64,000 bases of DNA from positions 186,001 to 250,000 of the forward strand of contig WEDG01002927.1 in NCBI GenBank assembly GCA_017591395.1. Reading direction: 5' to 3'. Source of the stretch: Schistocephalus solidus. Lineage: Eukaryota; Platyhelminthes; Cestoda; Diphyllobothriidea; Diphyllobothriidae. The position numbers were made by a program, and so were the translations under genes. Under the pieces are notes generated by a model. The model saw only the letters and a program-made list of their open reading frames with translations, did not search any database and was not told the DNA's origin. Shown piece by piece: positions 12,961-23,962 of this stretch; within the stretch, counting starts at the first letter, position 1, and every line of letters starts with the position of its first letter.

Positions 12961-13359
12961 TGGTTAAAAATGTTAGGCTCAGTAGGAGCGGTGCTTGAAT
13001 TTGCGGTGGGTTACGAGTGTTATGATAAGACATATTTTTAAAGTTTTAACAAGAAAAAGTTACTTTCCAGAACTTGGCGCAATATCACCTGTAATACGGG
13101 GACTTTGCGTCAAACCCCGCATTTAAAAGCAACAATGTGCCCAATAACCCGTAATTTCCAACAGTTTATTGGATCCCTCTTATGTTTTATCAACAGTTTT
13201 TGCTGATGCTGGCGACACCTCTAACACCAGAGGAAGTCCATGTAGGTTATTCCGAGTAGGTTTTTTTCGAAAATTCAGGTCGGTATATCTTATTCATCTT
13301 TGAATAACCATGGACTGTAGAGCTCAACCGTCTTTTTGGGTAGCCACAACGGTACCATT

Positions 13360-13700
13360 TGTTATGGTCTTGCCACAAGCCTTGATGGTCGCCGTCAAAC
13401 AACACGTTGCTTGAATCCCCAAAGGAGAATTGAACAACAAGGGCGGAAAAATAGAAGTATATGCTAAAAGCGATCTTTAAGGTCAACAAAGAACATACGA
13501 GCATGTTCAAGGTCGGACGGTGATCGGACCAATTAGATAGTGGTCTTCAGTGGGCAGCATCCTGACTGGTCCTACTACTCCTCTTGTCGGCAGCTTGCGC
13601 GACCATCACGTGCGCACGATATGTCCGCGGATCGCTGTGGCTCATGGAAGTAGGTCTGGGCAGCGTGCGCGCGAGTCGGTTAGGGTGCCTCCGCCCAACA
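13360..13700 (-). repeat. Ty3/gypsy 3' LTR
   Basis: On the minus strand the repeat starts TGTTGGGCGG and ends CATAACA, the TG...CA form of an LTR. It aligns with 17509-17860 over most of its length, with small indels. The two LTRs have clearly diverged, so the insertion is old. A purine run (AGGGGAGAGG at 13701-13710, minus strand) abuts its start and is the polypurine tract. GTACCATT at 13352-13359 also occurs at 17855-17862 and is a candidate target-site duplication. Confidence 0.85.
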
Positions 13701-13789
13701 CCTCTCCCCTACTAAGCTGACTGGTGGGATTTGAGACGCGGGTTTACTTGTAATGAAACGGTTTTCCTACGTGTTCGGTCCGATCGTTT

Positions 13790-15018
13790 AAATGGTTGAG
13801 GAGGTCAACTTTCCACTGGAACTGTGGGTTCTGGACTTGCTTTTGGGAAATGGATTGTGTCCAACTGTAATTCCAGTGATGTTTGGACTTTGATTTGGTG
13901 TGTCAGTGCATTCGGTGTTTTTTAGCTGATTTGCGTGGCGCAGCCCAATGTCTGATCCGACCCGAATCTCGTTGATGACGTCACCGTAATTTCGGTGAAA
14001 ACACCCAACCATCCTCTTTTGCTGATTGTTCCTGTAGTCCTTTGCCAGAACCACCTCACACGGATGAAACAACCTTTGCTTTGCTCCATGGCGTCGGTTG
14101 AATTGCCTTTCCATCGGTGTCGGAAGGATATTTCATCACCAACACTTATAAGTGGTAGAGGACGAATTACGTTGAATGGCGTGCAAAGATTTATCTGCAT
14201 CAAAGCTTTTGCAGGAGAGGCACCGTTTGAGGCGTTTGGCATTGCCCGATAGTTCAGCAGGGATATTTCGAAAACTTCTTCCCCTTCCCTTTTGCCTTCT
14301 GGAGAGTCCGCTTGAGCGTGTCAACGAATCTTTCAACCTCTCCGTTGGACTGCGGGTGATATGGTGGCGAGGGGAAGTGGATCATGCCTGACTGTTTACA
14401 GCGAAGGAGGCTGATGTAAAATGTCCTCCATTATCACTCACCAAAGTGTCTGGACAACCAAATTCATCTGAACAGTTGCCGAAGGGTGTTGACTGGGGCT
14501 CCGGCTGTTGTGTGTTCGAGGAGAAAGACTTCTGGCCATTTGCTGTACGCATCGACAGCGATAAGAAGTTCTGACCATCGATCGGCCCAGCATAATCGAT
14601 GCGGACCCTGAACGACGGGGCTTCTGGGACAGGCCATGCCTTGGGTGTGCTCCTCTTTGGCGCTTTTTATGCAAGGGCGCATTTGGTGCAAGAACGGGTC
14701 AGCAGTTCAAATTGTTGATCCGTGTCATGTCAGTACACATAACTGCGAGCGAGAGCCTTCATGCGATTGATGTCCGGATGTCCAGTAGGAAACCCTTGAT
14801 TGCAGTTTCTGTGGGACAAGGCCATGATCGCAGAAGAGGATACCGTCGCTAACGGGGGACAGGGAATTTCGTCTTTGGTAGAACTGCTGCAATTCTTCTG
14901 AAAGTGTTGCGGGCCAGTGAGTGCGATGATACTTAATGACTTGTCTCAACAGTGGATCCTGTTGGGTTGTTTTTCGGACTTCCTCAAAAGTGACAGGGAG
15001 TGCATGAATAGAATCCAT
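13790..15018 (-). pseudogene. Ty3/gypsy integrase (broken)
   Basis: Integrase inserts the cDNA copy into the host genome. The minus strand shows, in order, a pre-integrase segment with a CTKC-type zinc-binding half (about 14660-14720), a catalytic-core start with DYAGP- and VDAYSKWPEVF-like words (14540-14620), VSDNGG with the second Asp at 14433-14435, and PQSNGEVER with the Glu at 14338-14340. These are the DDE motifs. A C-terminal RHRWKG-like region follows near 14100. The motifs lie in different frames with several stops, for instance just before the core and after VSDNGG, so no intact protein is possible. No chromodomain was recognised at the end. Confidence 0.8.
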
Positions 15019-15080
15019 AAACAGACTGTGAATCTCTGACTCAACGGAGATGGGACATGGTGACTACGTGCTCTGGCTCG

Positions 15081-15560
15081 TTAGTTTGCAAGTTGATTAA
15101 GTGTGAGAGTGCGTCTGCCTGGTCTTAATTTGAGATAGACTGGTACCGGATATCGAAGTCTTAGCCTAGCAGCATAGTAGCCCATCGCTAAAAAAACGAT
15201 TTGCCGAGTACACAGAAATGCCTTTTTCGAGCTGAAAATTGCAAGAAGATGTTTATGGTCCGCTATAAGGGTGAAATGATGGGCATAAAGCTTCTCAGGA
15301 AACTTCTTCACGGCAAAGATGATAACCAAGGCCTCCTTCTCGATCTGTCCATAGTTGCATTCCGCAGACGTTAGCGATCTTACTGCATGCCAAATAGCCT
15401 TTTCTGCGTTGCCGGGTCAGACGTGTGAAATTATGACGCCAATTGCATACTTAGAGGCGTCCTCTGCAACGACCATCTTCAGATCGGGGTTGAAGTGTGT
15501 GAGCAGCAAGTCAGAAATCAACATTATTTTCACTTCTTAAAAAGCTTGTTGACATTCTTG
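15081..15560 (-). pseudogene. Ty3/gypsy RNase H (broken)
   Basis: RNase H removes the RNA strand during reverse transcription. The minus strand reads VVAEDASKYAIGV (first catalytic Asp) near 15450, SAECNYGQIEKEALVIIFAVKKF (catalytic Glu) near 15330, and HFTLIADHKHLLAIF (Asp) near 15260, the standard RT-linked RNase H layout. At least two in-frame stops interrupt it, one replacing a residue soon after the first motif. It follows RT directly and precedes the integrase zinc region, as in the family. Confidence 0.85.
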
Positions 15561-15671
15561 AGACCAAGCCCATTTGATATCTTCCTGGAGTAGTTCATTC
15601 ATCGGATGACGAAGGTGGTGCATTTACGGAAGGAGCGAGCTGTAGTGACCCATGAGACCCAAGAAAGAGCG

Positions 15672-16325
15672 TTAGGAATTTATATCCTTTGGTGGAGACA
15701 TCTGCTTGATGGCGTCAATATAATCCGGGGCTGGCTGACGACCGTTTTGGTCGATAATGGACCCAAGGTATTTCACAAAAGGTCTGAAAAATGCGCTTGT
15801 CCAAATGCGGGCGGAAGCCATAGCCCTGAATTCGGCTGAGAATGGTCTCCAGGCGTTGCAACATGGTGTCCACGGTTTGCTGGAAGAAATCGGGAGCAGT
15901 CTTATCACCAAATGGCAAGCGGTGAACCGGAGCAAACCACGATGAGTTTTAATGGTCAGAAGCTCCTGGGATTCTTCGGCTACCTCGATGTGGAGGTATG
16001 CATCAGATAAATGCAGCTGGGCAAAGCAACATCCCCAGTTAAACTTAGAAAAAAGATCTTCCGGCATGGGCAGGGGATACTGATGTGTGTCCAGAGCAGC
16101 ATTGGGACAGGTAGAGAAGTCAGTCCAGATTCGAACTTTGCCAGTGGCTTTACTGACTGCCACAATAGGTGCGGCCCGTACGGAGTAGTTAACTGGCTGA
16201 AGCACACCATCGCGCCGAAGATGCTCAAGTTCTTGGTCGACTACAGTAAGTTTAGCAATAGGAACTGGTCGTTTCTGTCGGAAGATAGGTTTTGCATTCG
16301 ATTGAAGACGGAAAATGACTCTCAT
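15672..16325 (-). pseudogene. Ty3/gypsy reverse transcriptase, catalytic YxDD segment deleted
   Basis: A 217-codon frame begins near PIFRQKRPVPIAKL and carries the N-terminal RT motifs: a linker, then GKVRIWTDFSTCPNAALDTHQYPLP, then a palm-motif-A-like LHLSDAYLHIEV. A second frame (15715-15918) carries MPFGDKTAPDFFQQTVDTMLQ, then jumps straight to TILSRIQGYGF and KYLGSIIDQNG. In this family the YxDD active-site box and about 25-30 residues normally lie between DTMLQ and SRIQ. They are absent, and a frameshift occurs nearby. The frame ends in the thumb region (AIKQMSPPKD). It was a Ty3-type RT and cannot be catalytic. Confidence 0.9.
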
Positions 16326-16388
16326 CTTGGTGAAGCAGCCAAGGCCGTCTTAAAAAAACTGAGTTAAATTTCTCCTGTAGAGTGGACC

Positions 16389-16800
16389 TCAGCTTTGCAG
16401 CCAGCTGATTCGACTTGGTGGGACTCGGCCAAGGTGACTGTGCACTATTGCAAACACGGTTAAGTTGCAATTCCATAAGACCGAGTTTCTCGATCCAGTC
16501 AAAGCCAAGTAAGTTAAGATTCGGGCAATTGGTGAGATAGCATGTTCCTCTGAAATAAATGCCATCAAAAGAAACGTCAAATTCAAGCTCACACTTGAGA
16601 TGGAGAGTTCCTCCAGAAACATTCAGCCACGTTTTTGTTCGATTAGATCATCGAAGACCGACCAATCATATGCCAAGTACGCTTTGAGGTGAGGGTGATG
16701 TCTGAGGTTGGATCGAGCTGTAGGCGTACCAAATTGCCATTTATAAGGACCTTAAGGTACTTTCCCATGCCCCAAAGTCAGTCTCGAAGGTAGCCAGAAT
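16389..16800 (-). pseudogene. Ty3/gypsy aspartic protease region (broken)
   Basis: The minus strand encodes KYLKVLINGNLVRLQLD followed by PTSDITL (about 16700-16775). This fits the aspartic-protease active-site loop, with Pro-Thr-Ser after the Asp where the usual motif is Asp-Thr/Ser-Gly/Ala-Ser. Downstream (16500-16620) comes the C-terminal protease flank ending NLNLLGFDWIEKLGL, typical of the junction before RT in these elements. The two parts are in different frames, with a stop between them at about 16650. Its position between the gag knuckle and RT agrees with the normal order. Confidence 0.7.
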
Positions 16801-16847
16801 GGATTTAGACTTTGAACCGAAATGAGATGAAGGCCGTTTGGGACGCC

Positions 16848-17486
16848 TCACCTTCCTATTGCATACCCTGGATCCGGAGGGTTGGCCTGCCCAGCACTGA
16901 GCTTCCTTGTGACCTCGCTTGTAGCATTTCTGACAAACGTGCTCCTTGAATGGACAAAAGCGAACGAAATGTCAATCACCACATTGCCAACGAGCTGTCG
17001 GTGGTTTTCTGGTGGTTTACTTTTGGGGCTTGCATGGTGCCCTCGAGTTTGTGTGGGTGACAGCATGAACACTTGTGGCCGCAAGTGAGGAACTGGGTTG
17101 CTCCACAAGGGCAGAATCATGCTTAAGATTTTGGAGCCACTGGTAGTCAACAGTTAATGTCCATAGGGTGGATTTGGTGCGCAATTTGTGTAATAATAGG
17201 CGCACCTTCCACACGTCATAGGCTTTGGAAAAATCAACGCGGAAAATATCTTCCCAATGTTTAAACAGGCATCGAAAGTCACACTGGAGTCAGGATCGTA
17301 AATAAACTCGCCGATGAACGCAGCAACCGCCTCCCCTGAAGTTGACTGCTACACAGAGGATTCCGGATCAGGAAAATGCTAACCGAAATTCTGCATCGTA
17401 GATTACCTCATCTTCAGGTGAGATGCATCGAATTGGGCCTGTTGCTGCTGCAGGATAGACAGTAAATGTTCCGCGGGAATTGACAT
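16848..17486 (-). pseudogene. Ty3/gypsy gag with CCHC zinc knuckle (broken)
   Basis: Gag is the structural protein of the retrotransposon particle. The ATG at 17484-17486 lies immediately after the primer-binding site. The frame starts MSIPAEHLLSILQQQQ and stops after 27 codons (TAA at 17403-17405). Later parts continue in shifted frames (17017-17214). At 16894-16935 a complete CQKCYKRGHKEAQC knuckle (C-X2-C-X4-H-X4-C) is present. An upstream half-knuckle (CGD-stop-HFVRFC) contains a stop codon. The knuckle would bind the element RNA. Confidence 0.8.
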
Positions 17487-17505
17487 GGTGAGTTCTGCGT
17501 CGCCA
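17487..17505 (-). other. Candidate primer-binding site
   Basis: Three bases inside the 5' LTR the minus strand reads TGGCGACGCAGAACTCACC. It begins with the TGG expected to pair with a tRNA 3' CCA end. The priming tRNA was not identified. Confidence 0.55.
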
Positions 17506-17508
17506 GAT

Positions 17509-17860
17509 TGTTATGAACTTGCCACAAGCCTTGATGGTGGCCGTTCAAAGAACGCGACGATCGAATCCCTAAAGGAGGACTGAACAGCAAGGGCGGAAAA
17601 ATATAAGTGGATTGCCGTACGCTAACAGCGATATGTAGGGTCAACAAAGAGCGTACGAGCATGTTCAAGATCGGACGGCGATTGGACCAATTAGATAGTG
17701 GTCTTCAGTTGACAGCCTCTCGAGTGGTCCTATGACTCATCATGTCGGCAGCTAACGCGACCACCATGCACACGGCATGTCCGCGAATCGCTAGTGTCAC
17801 CTGGGCGTAGGTCATGGCGGCATCAACGCGAGTCGGTTAGGGTGGTTCCTCCTAGTACCA
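17509..17860 (-). repeat. Ty3/gypsy 5' LTR
   Basis: Partner of 13360-13700. The shared blocks include the inner end (CATAACA on the minus strand), GGTCCAATTAGATAGTGGTC-like words near 17690, and the CCCTAACCGACTCG block near the outer end. The outermost 20 bases differ from the 3' LTR, so the exact outer border (17854-17860) is uncertain. Confidence 0.85.
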
Positions 17861-18829
17861 TTTACGCGCAACTTAAGAATTCCTCCTAAAACAATTTGTA
17901 AATAGTTTGTTTTATGAACTTACAGTACCTGCTCTTGCACATAATAGGCCTTCCTCTTATGTTCTCTCGAATTTTACCGCCAAGTGAGATCTGTCGTGCC
18001 AGTGATAAAAGCTGCCACGGATTTATTGCACCTGTGTGTGTCTTTCAAAGAAAGTAAGTTAATAGAACAGTGCACGAACTTTACCAAAACTGTTGCGTCG
18101 GAGTTCATCGGGGTTCACAGGAATTACTCAAACATTTAGAGTGAAATATGAAGATTTTCTAAACGTTTGCAGCATTCTCGCTCGGGTGGTATGTCCTAGA
18201 ATAGTTAAAAAATGGTCAACAATACGAAAATTTGACTATAAATAAAAAAGAAGTTTACGTGTACCCCACCAAAAGGTAGGCCCGACGGTGGTAACCTGGG
18301 CTTGAATGGGTTTATGGTGTGGCTGATATGCGCAGCGTCTAAAGTCTCTCCTGTTTCCGGTAGCAAGATTGTGTTGGGGTACCCGGAGGTGGGCGTGGAC
18401 GGAGTGCCTACCAAAGCCAAACAAATTGTCTACGCGTGCCACACACGAGCTGTTCACAAATATATATCTAGCAGATTTCACAATAGGGGATGGCTCGGAT
18501 ACTGCATGTGACTGCGTCAGTGAGGCCATATTCAAAAGGAACCAGTGAGTCATACTCTAACTTTTGAAAAGCACCCAACTACCCAGGTAGGTGGAAACAT
18601 TCCAAGCCACAGTTATATTCAAGACATCACGAGGATGCTGCGCAGCCTTATCAATCCGTTTCGTAAATTACTGTGATCCTCGTTTTGATCAAGCGCATTC
18701 ACCACGTGATCGGTTGTGAAAGACACCCGATGTGTGCGCAGGTGATACATCTTGGTAATTCTCACACGATAGTTAGACCGTCGATTTCGACGATGTCCAA
18801 CGTATACTCCACAGAAGGGTGGTACAGAG
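17861..18829. other. Region between Ty3 element and DR cluster
   Basis: No gene was recognised. The moderately GC-rich part 18240-18530 has open frames on both strands and may be old repeat sequence, but I could not match it to another copy in the window. Confidence 0.35.
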
Positions 18830-20245
18830 TTGGTGAATAGCACGTGATTTAGTTTAAATTGATAGTAGCCTTGTGCTGCAGTTACCGCCCTCCCTCCTCC
18901 TCCCACCTGAGCCCGGTGTCATGGCAGAATCAAGAAGAACGGAGGCGGGAGAGAGCGCAGATAATTGGCGCGGTCGGAGTTGCCCCATGGCGAACCACCA
19001 TATCTGGCTTGAATCCCACGGAGTTGGAGTGCCATAAAGGCATCGTTAAGAAGGAGCCATTGCAACCTGATTCTCAGTCCGCTAGTAAGCCACTCCACAC
19101 AAAAACACCCCTTGGGCTGACGGCGTGGTCCGAATTATCCCGTCATTTGGCAACCTTCCAAGCCACAGCTTTTTGTGCATCGTGATATTTTCAAGCGCGT
19201 CAGCTTATTTATAAAGAGGAAAATGCGGTGATCCGTCGACCTTACTCTCTACCCCACACCGTAAATCAGACCACCGTCCAAGCCGGTCAGTTTTCTGATG
19301 CGGAAGTAGGTGCAGCTGCTGGTGACTTCGTCTACGTGTACTACGTACACGACCTGGACCCCAAACACAAGCGCCAGGATTTCACACAGCAAGGGGCTGA
19401 ACGGTTTACATTTCACATGTTTAAGATAGCCAGAGGTCACAGTAAGAAGGAGCCATCGAAGCCTGACTCTCATACCACCAGTCAGCCACTCCACAAAACA
19501 CACATTGGACTGACTGCGAGGTCTGATTGTAATTGTCAGTTGGCGACCTTCCGACCCACTGCGCTATCGTAACCATACACTCTCTTCCTCCCCAAACTGA
19601 GCCCAGTGTCATGACAGAGTCAAGAAGACCGGAGATGGGAGAGGGCGCAGGTGGCTGGTGCGGCCGGAGCTGCCCCTGGGCGTACCATCACACCTGGTTC
19701 GGATCCCACGGAGTGGGGCAACATAAAGGTCATTGTAAGGACGAGCCATTTCAGCCTGACTCTCAGTCCGCCAGTCAGCCACTACACACAAAACCCACAT
19801 TGGGCTGACCTCGTCGTCTGAGTTATCCCTTCAATTGGCAATCTTCCAAGCCACAGCTTTTAGCGCACCGTGATAGTTTCAAGCGTGTCAGATTGTTTAA
19901 AGTGAGCAAAATGCGCTGAACCGTCGACCTCACTCTCTCCCTCACCCCCACAATCAGACTTCCGTCCGAACCAGTGCGCTATCTGATGTGGAGTGGACGC
20001 ATTGGCTAACGGGTAGATGTACCCATCTTTGCGTGCCACAGCACGACCTGGCCCCCGTAACACACACACTATTATTCACTAAATTAGGGGATATGGAGGA
20101 GCTATCGCCGACTGACTCCCAGTCCACTGGTCAGCCACTCGACACGCACAGCACATACACTTGGCCAACTGTGTGGTCTGGTGTAAGCGTCAGATTGGCA
20201 GCCTTGCAAGCCACGATTTCTAGGAAACCATGATATTCACGGGAA
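18830..20245 (+). repeat. Cluster of about four copies of dispersed repeat DR
   Basis: Blocks recur in order: GAGCC(C/A)GTGTCATG, a purine-rich AAGAAGACCGGAG, TCCCACGGAGT(T/G)GG, AAGGAGCCAT, (T)CAGCCACT(C/A)CACAC, TTGGCxACCTTCCAAGCC, and an AAATGCGxTGAxCCGTCGACCT tail. The starts are near 18830, 19235, 19590 and 19920, so spacing varies from about 300 to 400 bases and the second and fourth copies are more diverged. The 19.69-kb copy has GGTTCGGATCC, which matches a Pol III B box, so this may be another SINE-like family. All frames inside are repeat-derived. Confidence 0.7.
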
Positions 20246-20319
20246 CATGATAACGGTGAGGGTGGTGTCTATGTATTGGTTTAGGTGGTGTGCATTGGTG
20301 TTGCTTAGCCTCCGGTGGT

Positions 20320-20830
20320 TTACCACAGGTTGTCATGGATGCGCATGTGACCGAATAGGCCTAAGAGATGAGTTAATGCGCGAGGACAGTGAGGGCAGTG
20401 GAGACGACGATCTCTGCTGTGTGTGTGTGTGCTCCAGGCACTGGTTAACCAGTCTCTGTACGATGGATTCGCAAGTGACCGACCAGGCCGATGCGTGAGG
20501 TGAATGTGCGGTCGCAATGAGGACAGTTTAGGAGATAGTCCCCATCGCTGCTGTTGGTGGCGGTGGTGGTGACGGTGATGATGTTGGTTGCGGTGGTGGA
20601 GGTAACGGGCGATGAGTAGAGGGATGTGGTCTCTATGATGGTGGGAGTAATGGAACTGATGCCAGCGGTGAGGGAGGGGGAGTCCGAAGGACTGTTGGCA
20701 GAATTTAACGTAGAAGTAGGAATTGACGGATTGTTGGAGCATTGCGTCCGAAGATGTCCGACCAGGCCAATTCGCGCAAGGAAGGTCCGTTGATAGCGCA
20801 GGCATGTTGGTGGTGTTTGTCCGGGGCGCT
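20320..20830 (-). pseudogene. LINE C-terminal C2H2 zinc-finger array
   Basis: At least three fingers follow the RT on the minus strand. Finger one (about 20740-20805) reads CLRYQRTFLARIGLVGHLRTQC and has lost its second cysteine and final histidine. Finger two (20455-20525) is complete, CPHCDRTFTSRIGLVGHLRIH. Finger three (20330-20400) is complete, CPHCPRALTHLLGLFGHMRIH. They lie in different frames, separated by a (CACCAxC)-rich low-complexity stretch at 20530-20600 that encodes a His-rich run in one frame. Such fingers probably bind nucleic acid for the element. The function is inferred from the fold. Confidence 0.8.
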
Positions 20831-20851
20831 GGTGACTTTCGTGCCGCTCTT

Positions 20852-22849
20852 TTAGTCTTGGCGGTGGTTATCCTGTTTGCTTCGTAGATTGCTGACCCTG
20901 TCTTTACTGTCTTTCTCCAAGCAGGTCGGTTCCGGGCGAGGTCCTCCCAGGTCGCCGAGTTGCTCTAGAGTTGGTTCAGGGAAGTTTTCAGAGTGTCCTT
21001 GTAGCGTCGTTTTTGACCTCCCTGTTGGCGAGCACCTATAGTGACATCTCCGTAGAAAAGTTATTTGGCTGATCGCTCGTCTTACCATTCTTACCATCGC
21101 AGATGCACTTGTCTAAGCATGGCGTGGATGCTGAGGATTCCGGTCCCCTCCAGGACTTCTGTGCCCGGGATCCTGTCTTGCCATCTCAGCTTCAGTATTC
21201 TGCGGAGGCAGCTGAGATGAAAGTGATTCAGCTTCCTAGCTTGGTTCGAGTAGACGGTCAGGGTTTCCGCTCCGTAAAGGAGTGTCGTCAAGACGACGGC
21301 CTTGTACATCTTCAGTTTGGTGTTCAGGTGAATACCATGGCGATTCCACACGGAGGCCTGCAGCCGGCCGAAGGCCTGACTGGCTTTGGAGATCCGTTGG
21401 GCAACCTCGTCATCGATTCTCGTGTTGCGCGACATCGTGCTTCCTAGATAAGCAAAGGTTTCCACGTTTTTGAGTTGAGCACTGTTGACATTGATTCGAG
21501 GTGCATTGTACTCCGCGCTGGGTGGTGGCTGGGGCATGACAACCGTTTTGGCTGTACTTATTGTTAATCCGAAATCGGCGCAGCCTTCGGCGAAGAGGTC
21601 CATGCTCCTTTGCATGTCCTCCTCCGTCACGTTTTTAAGGGTTCAGTCGTCCACGAAGAGCAAGTCATGGACTGTAGTCGTAGACACGCGCGTCGAAGCC
21701 TGCATACGCCGACTGTTGAGAAGGTGTCCGTCAGTTCTGTAGGCGATGTGGATCCCATGATGCTCATCCCGGTAGGCGTCCATCAACATAGCCGAGAACA
21801 TTAGACTGAACAGGGTGGGGGGGCAATAAGCAGCCCTGCTTCACTCTGTTGGTCACTGCGAATGCTTCGGATACCGTCCCATTGTCAGTGACGCGTGCCT
21901 TCATCGCGTCATGAAGCTGATGCACCATGTGCGTGAACCGCTCAAGACAGCTGAATTTCTGCATGGCTTTCCACAGTCAGTCACGATTTACCCAGCCAAA
22001 CGCTCTCGTCTGATCGACGAAGGTAGTGTATAGGTGAGTTCGCATCTCCTGGCACTTCTCTTATAGCTGGCAGGCGGCAAAGATCATATCGGTTGTTCCG
22101 CGGTGTCGGCGGAAGCCACATTGGCTTTCGGGGAGCAGGCCCTGCTCTAGGTGACCGTTCAGACGATTGAGAAGGCTGCGGTCGAGGATCTTCCCGGCGA
22201 TTCTGAGCATCAATATGCCTCTGTGATTATCACAGAGTTAGCGGTTCCCCTTCCGCTTGTAGAGATGGACAATCGTCGCGTTGTGGAAATCCTGAGGAAC
22301 TTGTCCTTGGCGCCACATCTCCCGGAAGAGTGTTGTGACTTCTGCCATCAGCCGGGGCCCACCATGCTTGTAGACTTCAGGTGGTATTGCGTCGGATCCC
22401 GGTGCTTTACCGCTAGAAATCTGCTGCACGGCTTGGATTGTTTCTGGTAGGGAAGGCGGCAGATCCAGGTCATTGTTCGTGTCCACTTGAGGGAACCGGT
22501 CAATGGCAGCATCGGAGATGGCTGATGAGCAATTAAGGACACTTCTGAAGTGCTTTGCCCAGCACTTCAGAATTTGCGATTTCTCTGTCAGCAGTGTTGT
22601 GCCGTCAGAGCTGAGCAGCGGTTCGGACCACTTGATGCAGGGGCCATAGTTGGCTTTGATGGCTTTGAAACAGTTTTTAATTTCATTGCGTTCCCCATAC
22701 CCCTGGATTTCCTCAGCCATTCGGATCATCCAGGCGTCCTGCATCTTCCGCAGCCGTTGCTGTACAAGGTGGGGGCATCTCAAGAAGGCTGCTTTGGTGG
22801 CTTCAGTCTGAAGGTCCATGTAGGATTTGTGTAGTCCATTCTTCTCCAC
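20852..22849 (-). pseudogene. LINE reverse transcriptase (broken)
   Basis: The RT copies element RNA at the target site. The N-terminal frame (22238-22849) ends with GKAPGSDAIPPEVYKHGG and TIVHLYKRKGNR, classic LINE RT motifs 1-2. A middle part (21764-22130) carries FVDQTRAFGWVNR-like and NRVKQGCLL words. The active-site box FVDD lies at 21646-21657, but the next codon is a TGA (21643-21645). The C-terminal frame (21091-21630) has [21 protein letters not shown] and [15 protein letters not shown]. The tail (20852-21097) has a Trp-poor RPEPTCLEKDSKDR-type segment. Frameshifts separate the parts, so no active enzyme can be made. Confidence 0.88.
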
Positions 22850-23962
22850 GAGTAAGTTGCTGATGTCGGCGTCATTGTCCTTAAACCAGTCCTGGTGCTG
22901 ATGGAGTGCGCTTCCGAGGGCTTCGAGGGCGGTGAATTGGATGACATTTTGCAGTTGACATCATCGTGTCTCCACGGTGGCTTTATAATCTGGAGCATAC
23001 AGTATCACCAGTTTCTCGGTTATTTGGTTGCTGAAATCAAAACAGTGTGCAGGCAGATGTAACAAAAGAGTATTTAACTTACCAGGCAGTCACTTACCTT
23101 GGGGCCTTCGTCGGGGTTGCAGTCAGAGCCTCACCTGGGAGATGACTAGGCGGTGATCTGTCCAACCATCGGCATCGCGGATCACCTTGGTTACCAGCAC
23201 GTCCTGTCGATCTCGCCTCCGGACGAGAACATAGTACAGCAGCTGCTAGCACCGCGACCGAGGGTACATTCACGTGGCCTTCTCCCGCGACGGAAGGTGG
23301 CAGAAGGCATTGGTCAGCAGGAGACGGTGTTCCGCACAGGTTCGCAGAAGAAGGAGGCCACTATCGTTACAGCTACCGAGACCGCGGGGACCCAGCACTC
23401 CCTGTAAGGCAGCGTGATCCATCCCGACGAGGGAGTTGAACTCACCAAGGACTATTACCTAGTCCACTTTCGGCACAATCGCCAGCAGGCGTGCTGGTCC
23501 TCGTACAATTTGTCCTTCGTTGCATCAGAGATCGTCATTGGGGGGAGCGTAGGCACTGATGATGTTGGCGAACTTGTCTCCCCGAAGAGGCAGGCGGAGG
23601 CTCATCAGGCGATCATTGATACATTGTGGCAGACAGGGCAAACGTCCCACAATTTCGTTCTGGATGGCAAAGGCAACACCAGCGTCGCGTCGAACTGCAT
23701 TTAGCCGGCCGCTCCAGAAGAAGGTGTAGCCGGCACCCACCTCCTCCAGCGGACCCTGCTCAGAGAATCGGGTCTCGCTGAGAGCAGCAATGTCCAGCTT
23801 GTAGCGCGCCAGTGCCCGAGTGACAAGCACCATCATCCGTTCCGGCCGGTTGCCCCTAGGATTGTCTAAAAGGGAACGAACATTCCAGGCTGCTAGTGTG
23901 AGTGGACTCACCCAAGCAGCCTGGAGGGTATGATGCGGGGGATGGGGATGGATGACACACAT
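22850..23962 (-). pseudogene. LINE APE-type endonuclease domain (broken)
   Basis: The endonuclease nicks the target DNA to prime reverse transcription. The ATG at 23960-23962 opens a 145-codon frame with LAAWNVRSLLDN (metal-binding Asn region), DIAALSETRF (catalytic Glu), GYTFFWSGR and DRLMSLRLPLRGDKFANIISAYAP. This matches the N-terminal half of an APE domain. The C-terminal half continues in other frames through 23100-23520 with stops. A linker then leads to ALGSALHQHQDWF (about 22880-22930) and the RT. I chose this start because the conserved region begins about 20 residues in and nothing homologous was seen upstream. Confidence 0.82.

Larger units (their letters stand above)
13360..17860 (-). 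mobile_element. Ty3/gypsy LTR retrotransposon, full-length but decayed
   Basis: Two related LTRs bracket about 3.8 kb holding, in minus-strand order, a candidate primer-binding site (17487-17505, beginning TGGCG), gag with a CCHC knuckle, protease, RT, RNase H and integrase, then a polypurine tract at the 3' LTR. RNase H before integrase is the Ty3/gypsy (Metaviridae-type) order. All coding parts carry stops or frameshifts, and the RT lacks its YxDD segment, so it is non-autonomous. No chromodomain or envelope frame was seen. Confidence 0.9.

Noticed and set aside
19249..20069. Several 60-110 codon frames
   Set aside because: They fall inside DR repeat copies and change frame between copies.
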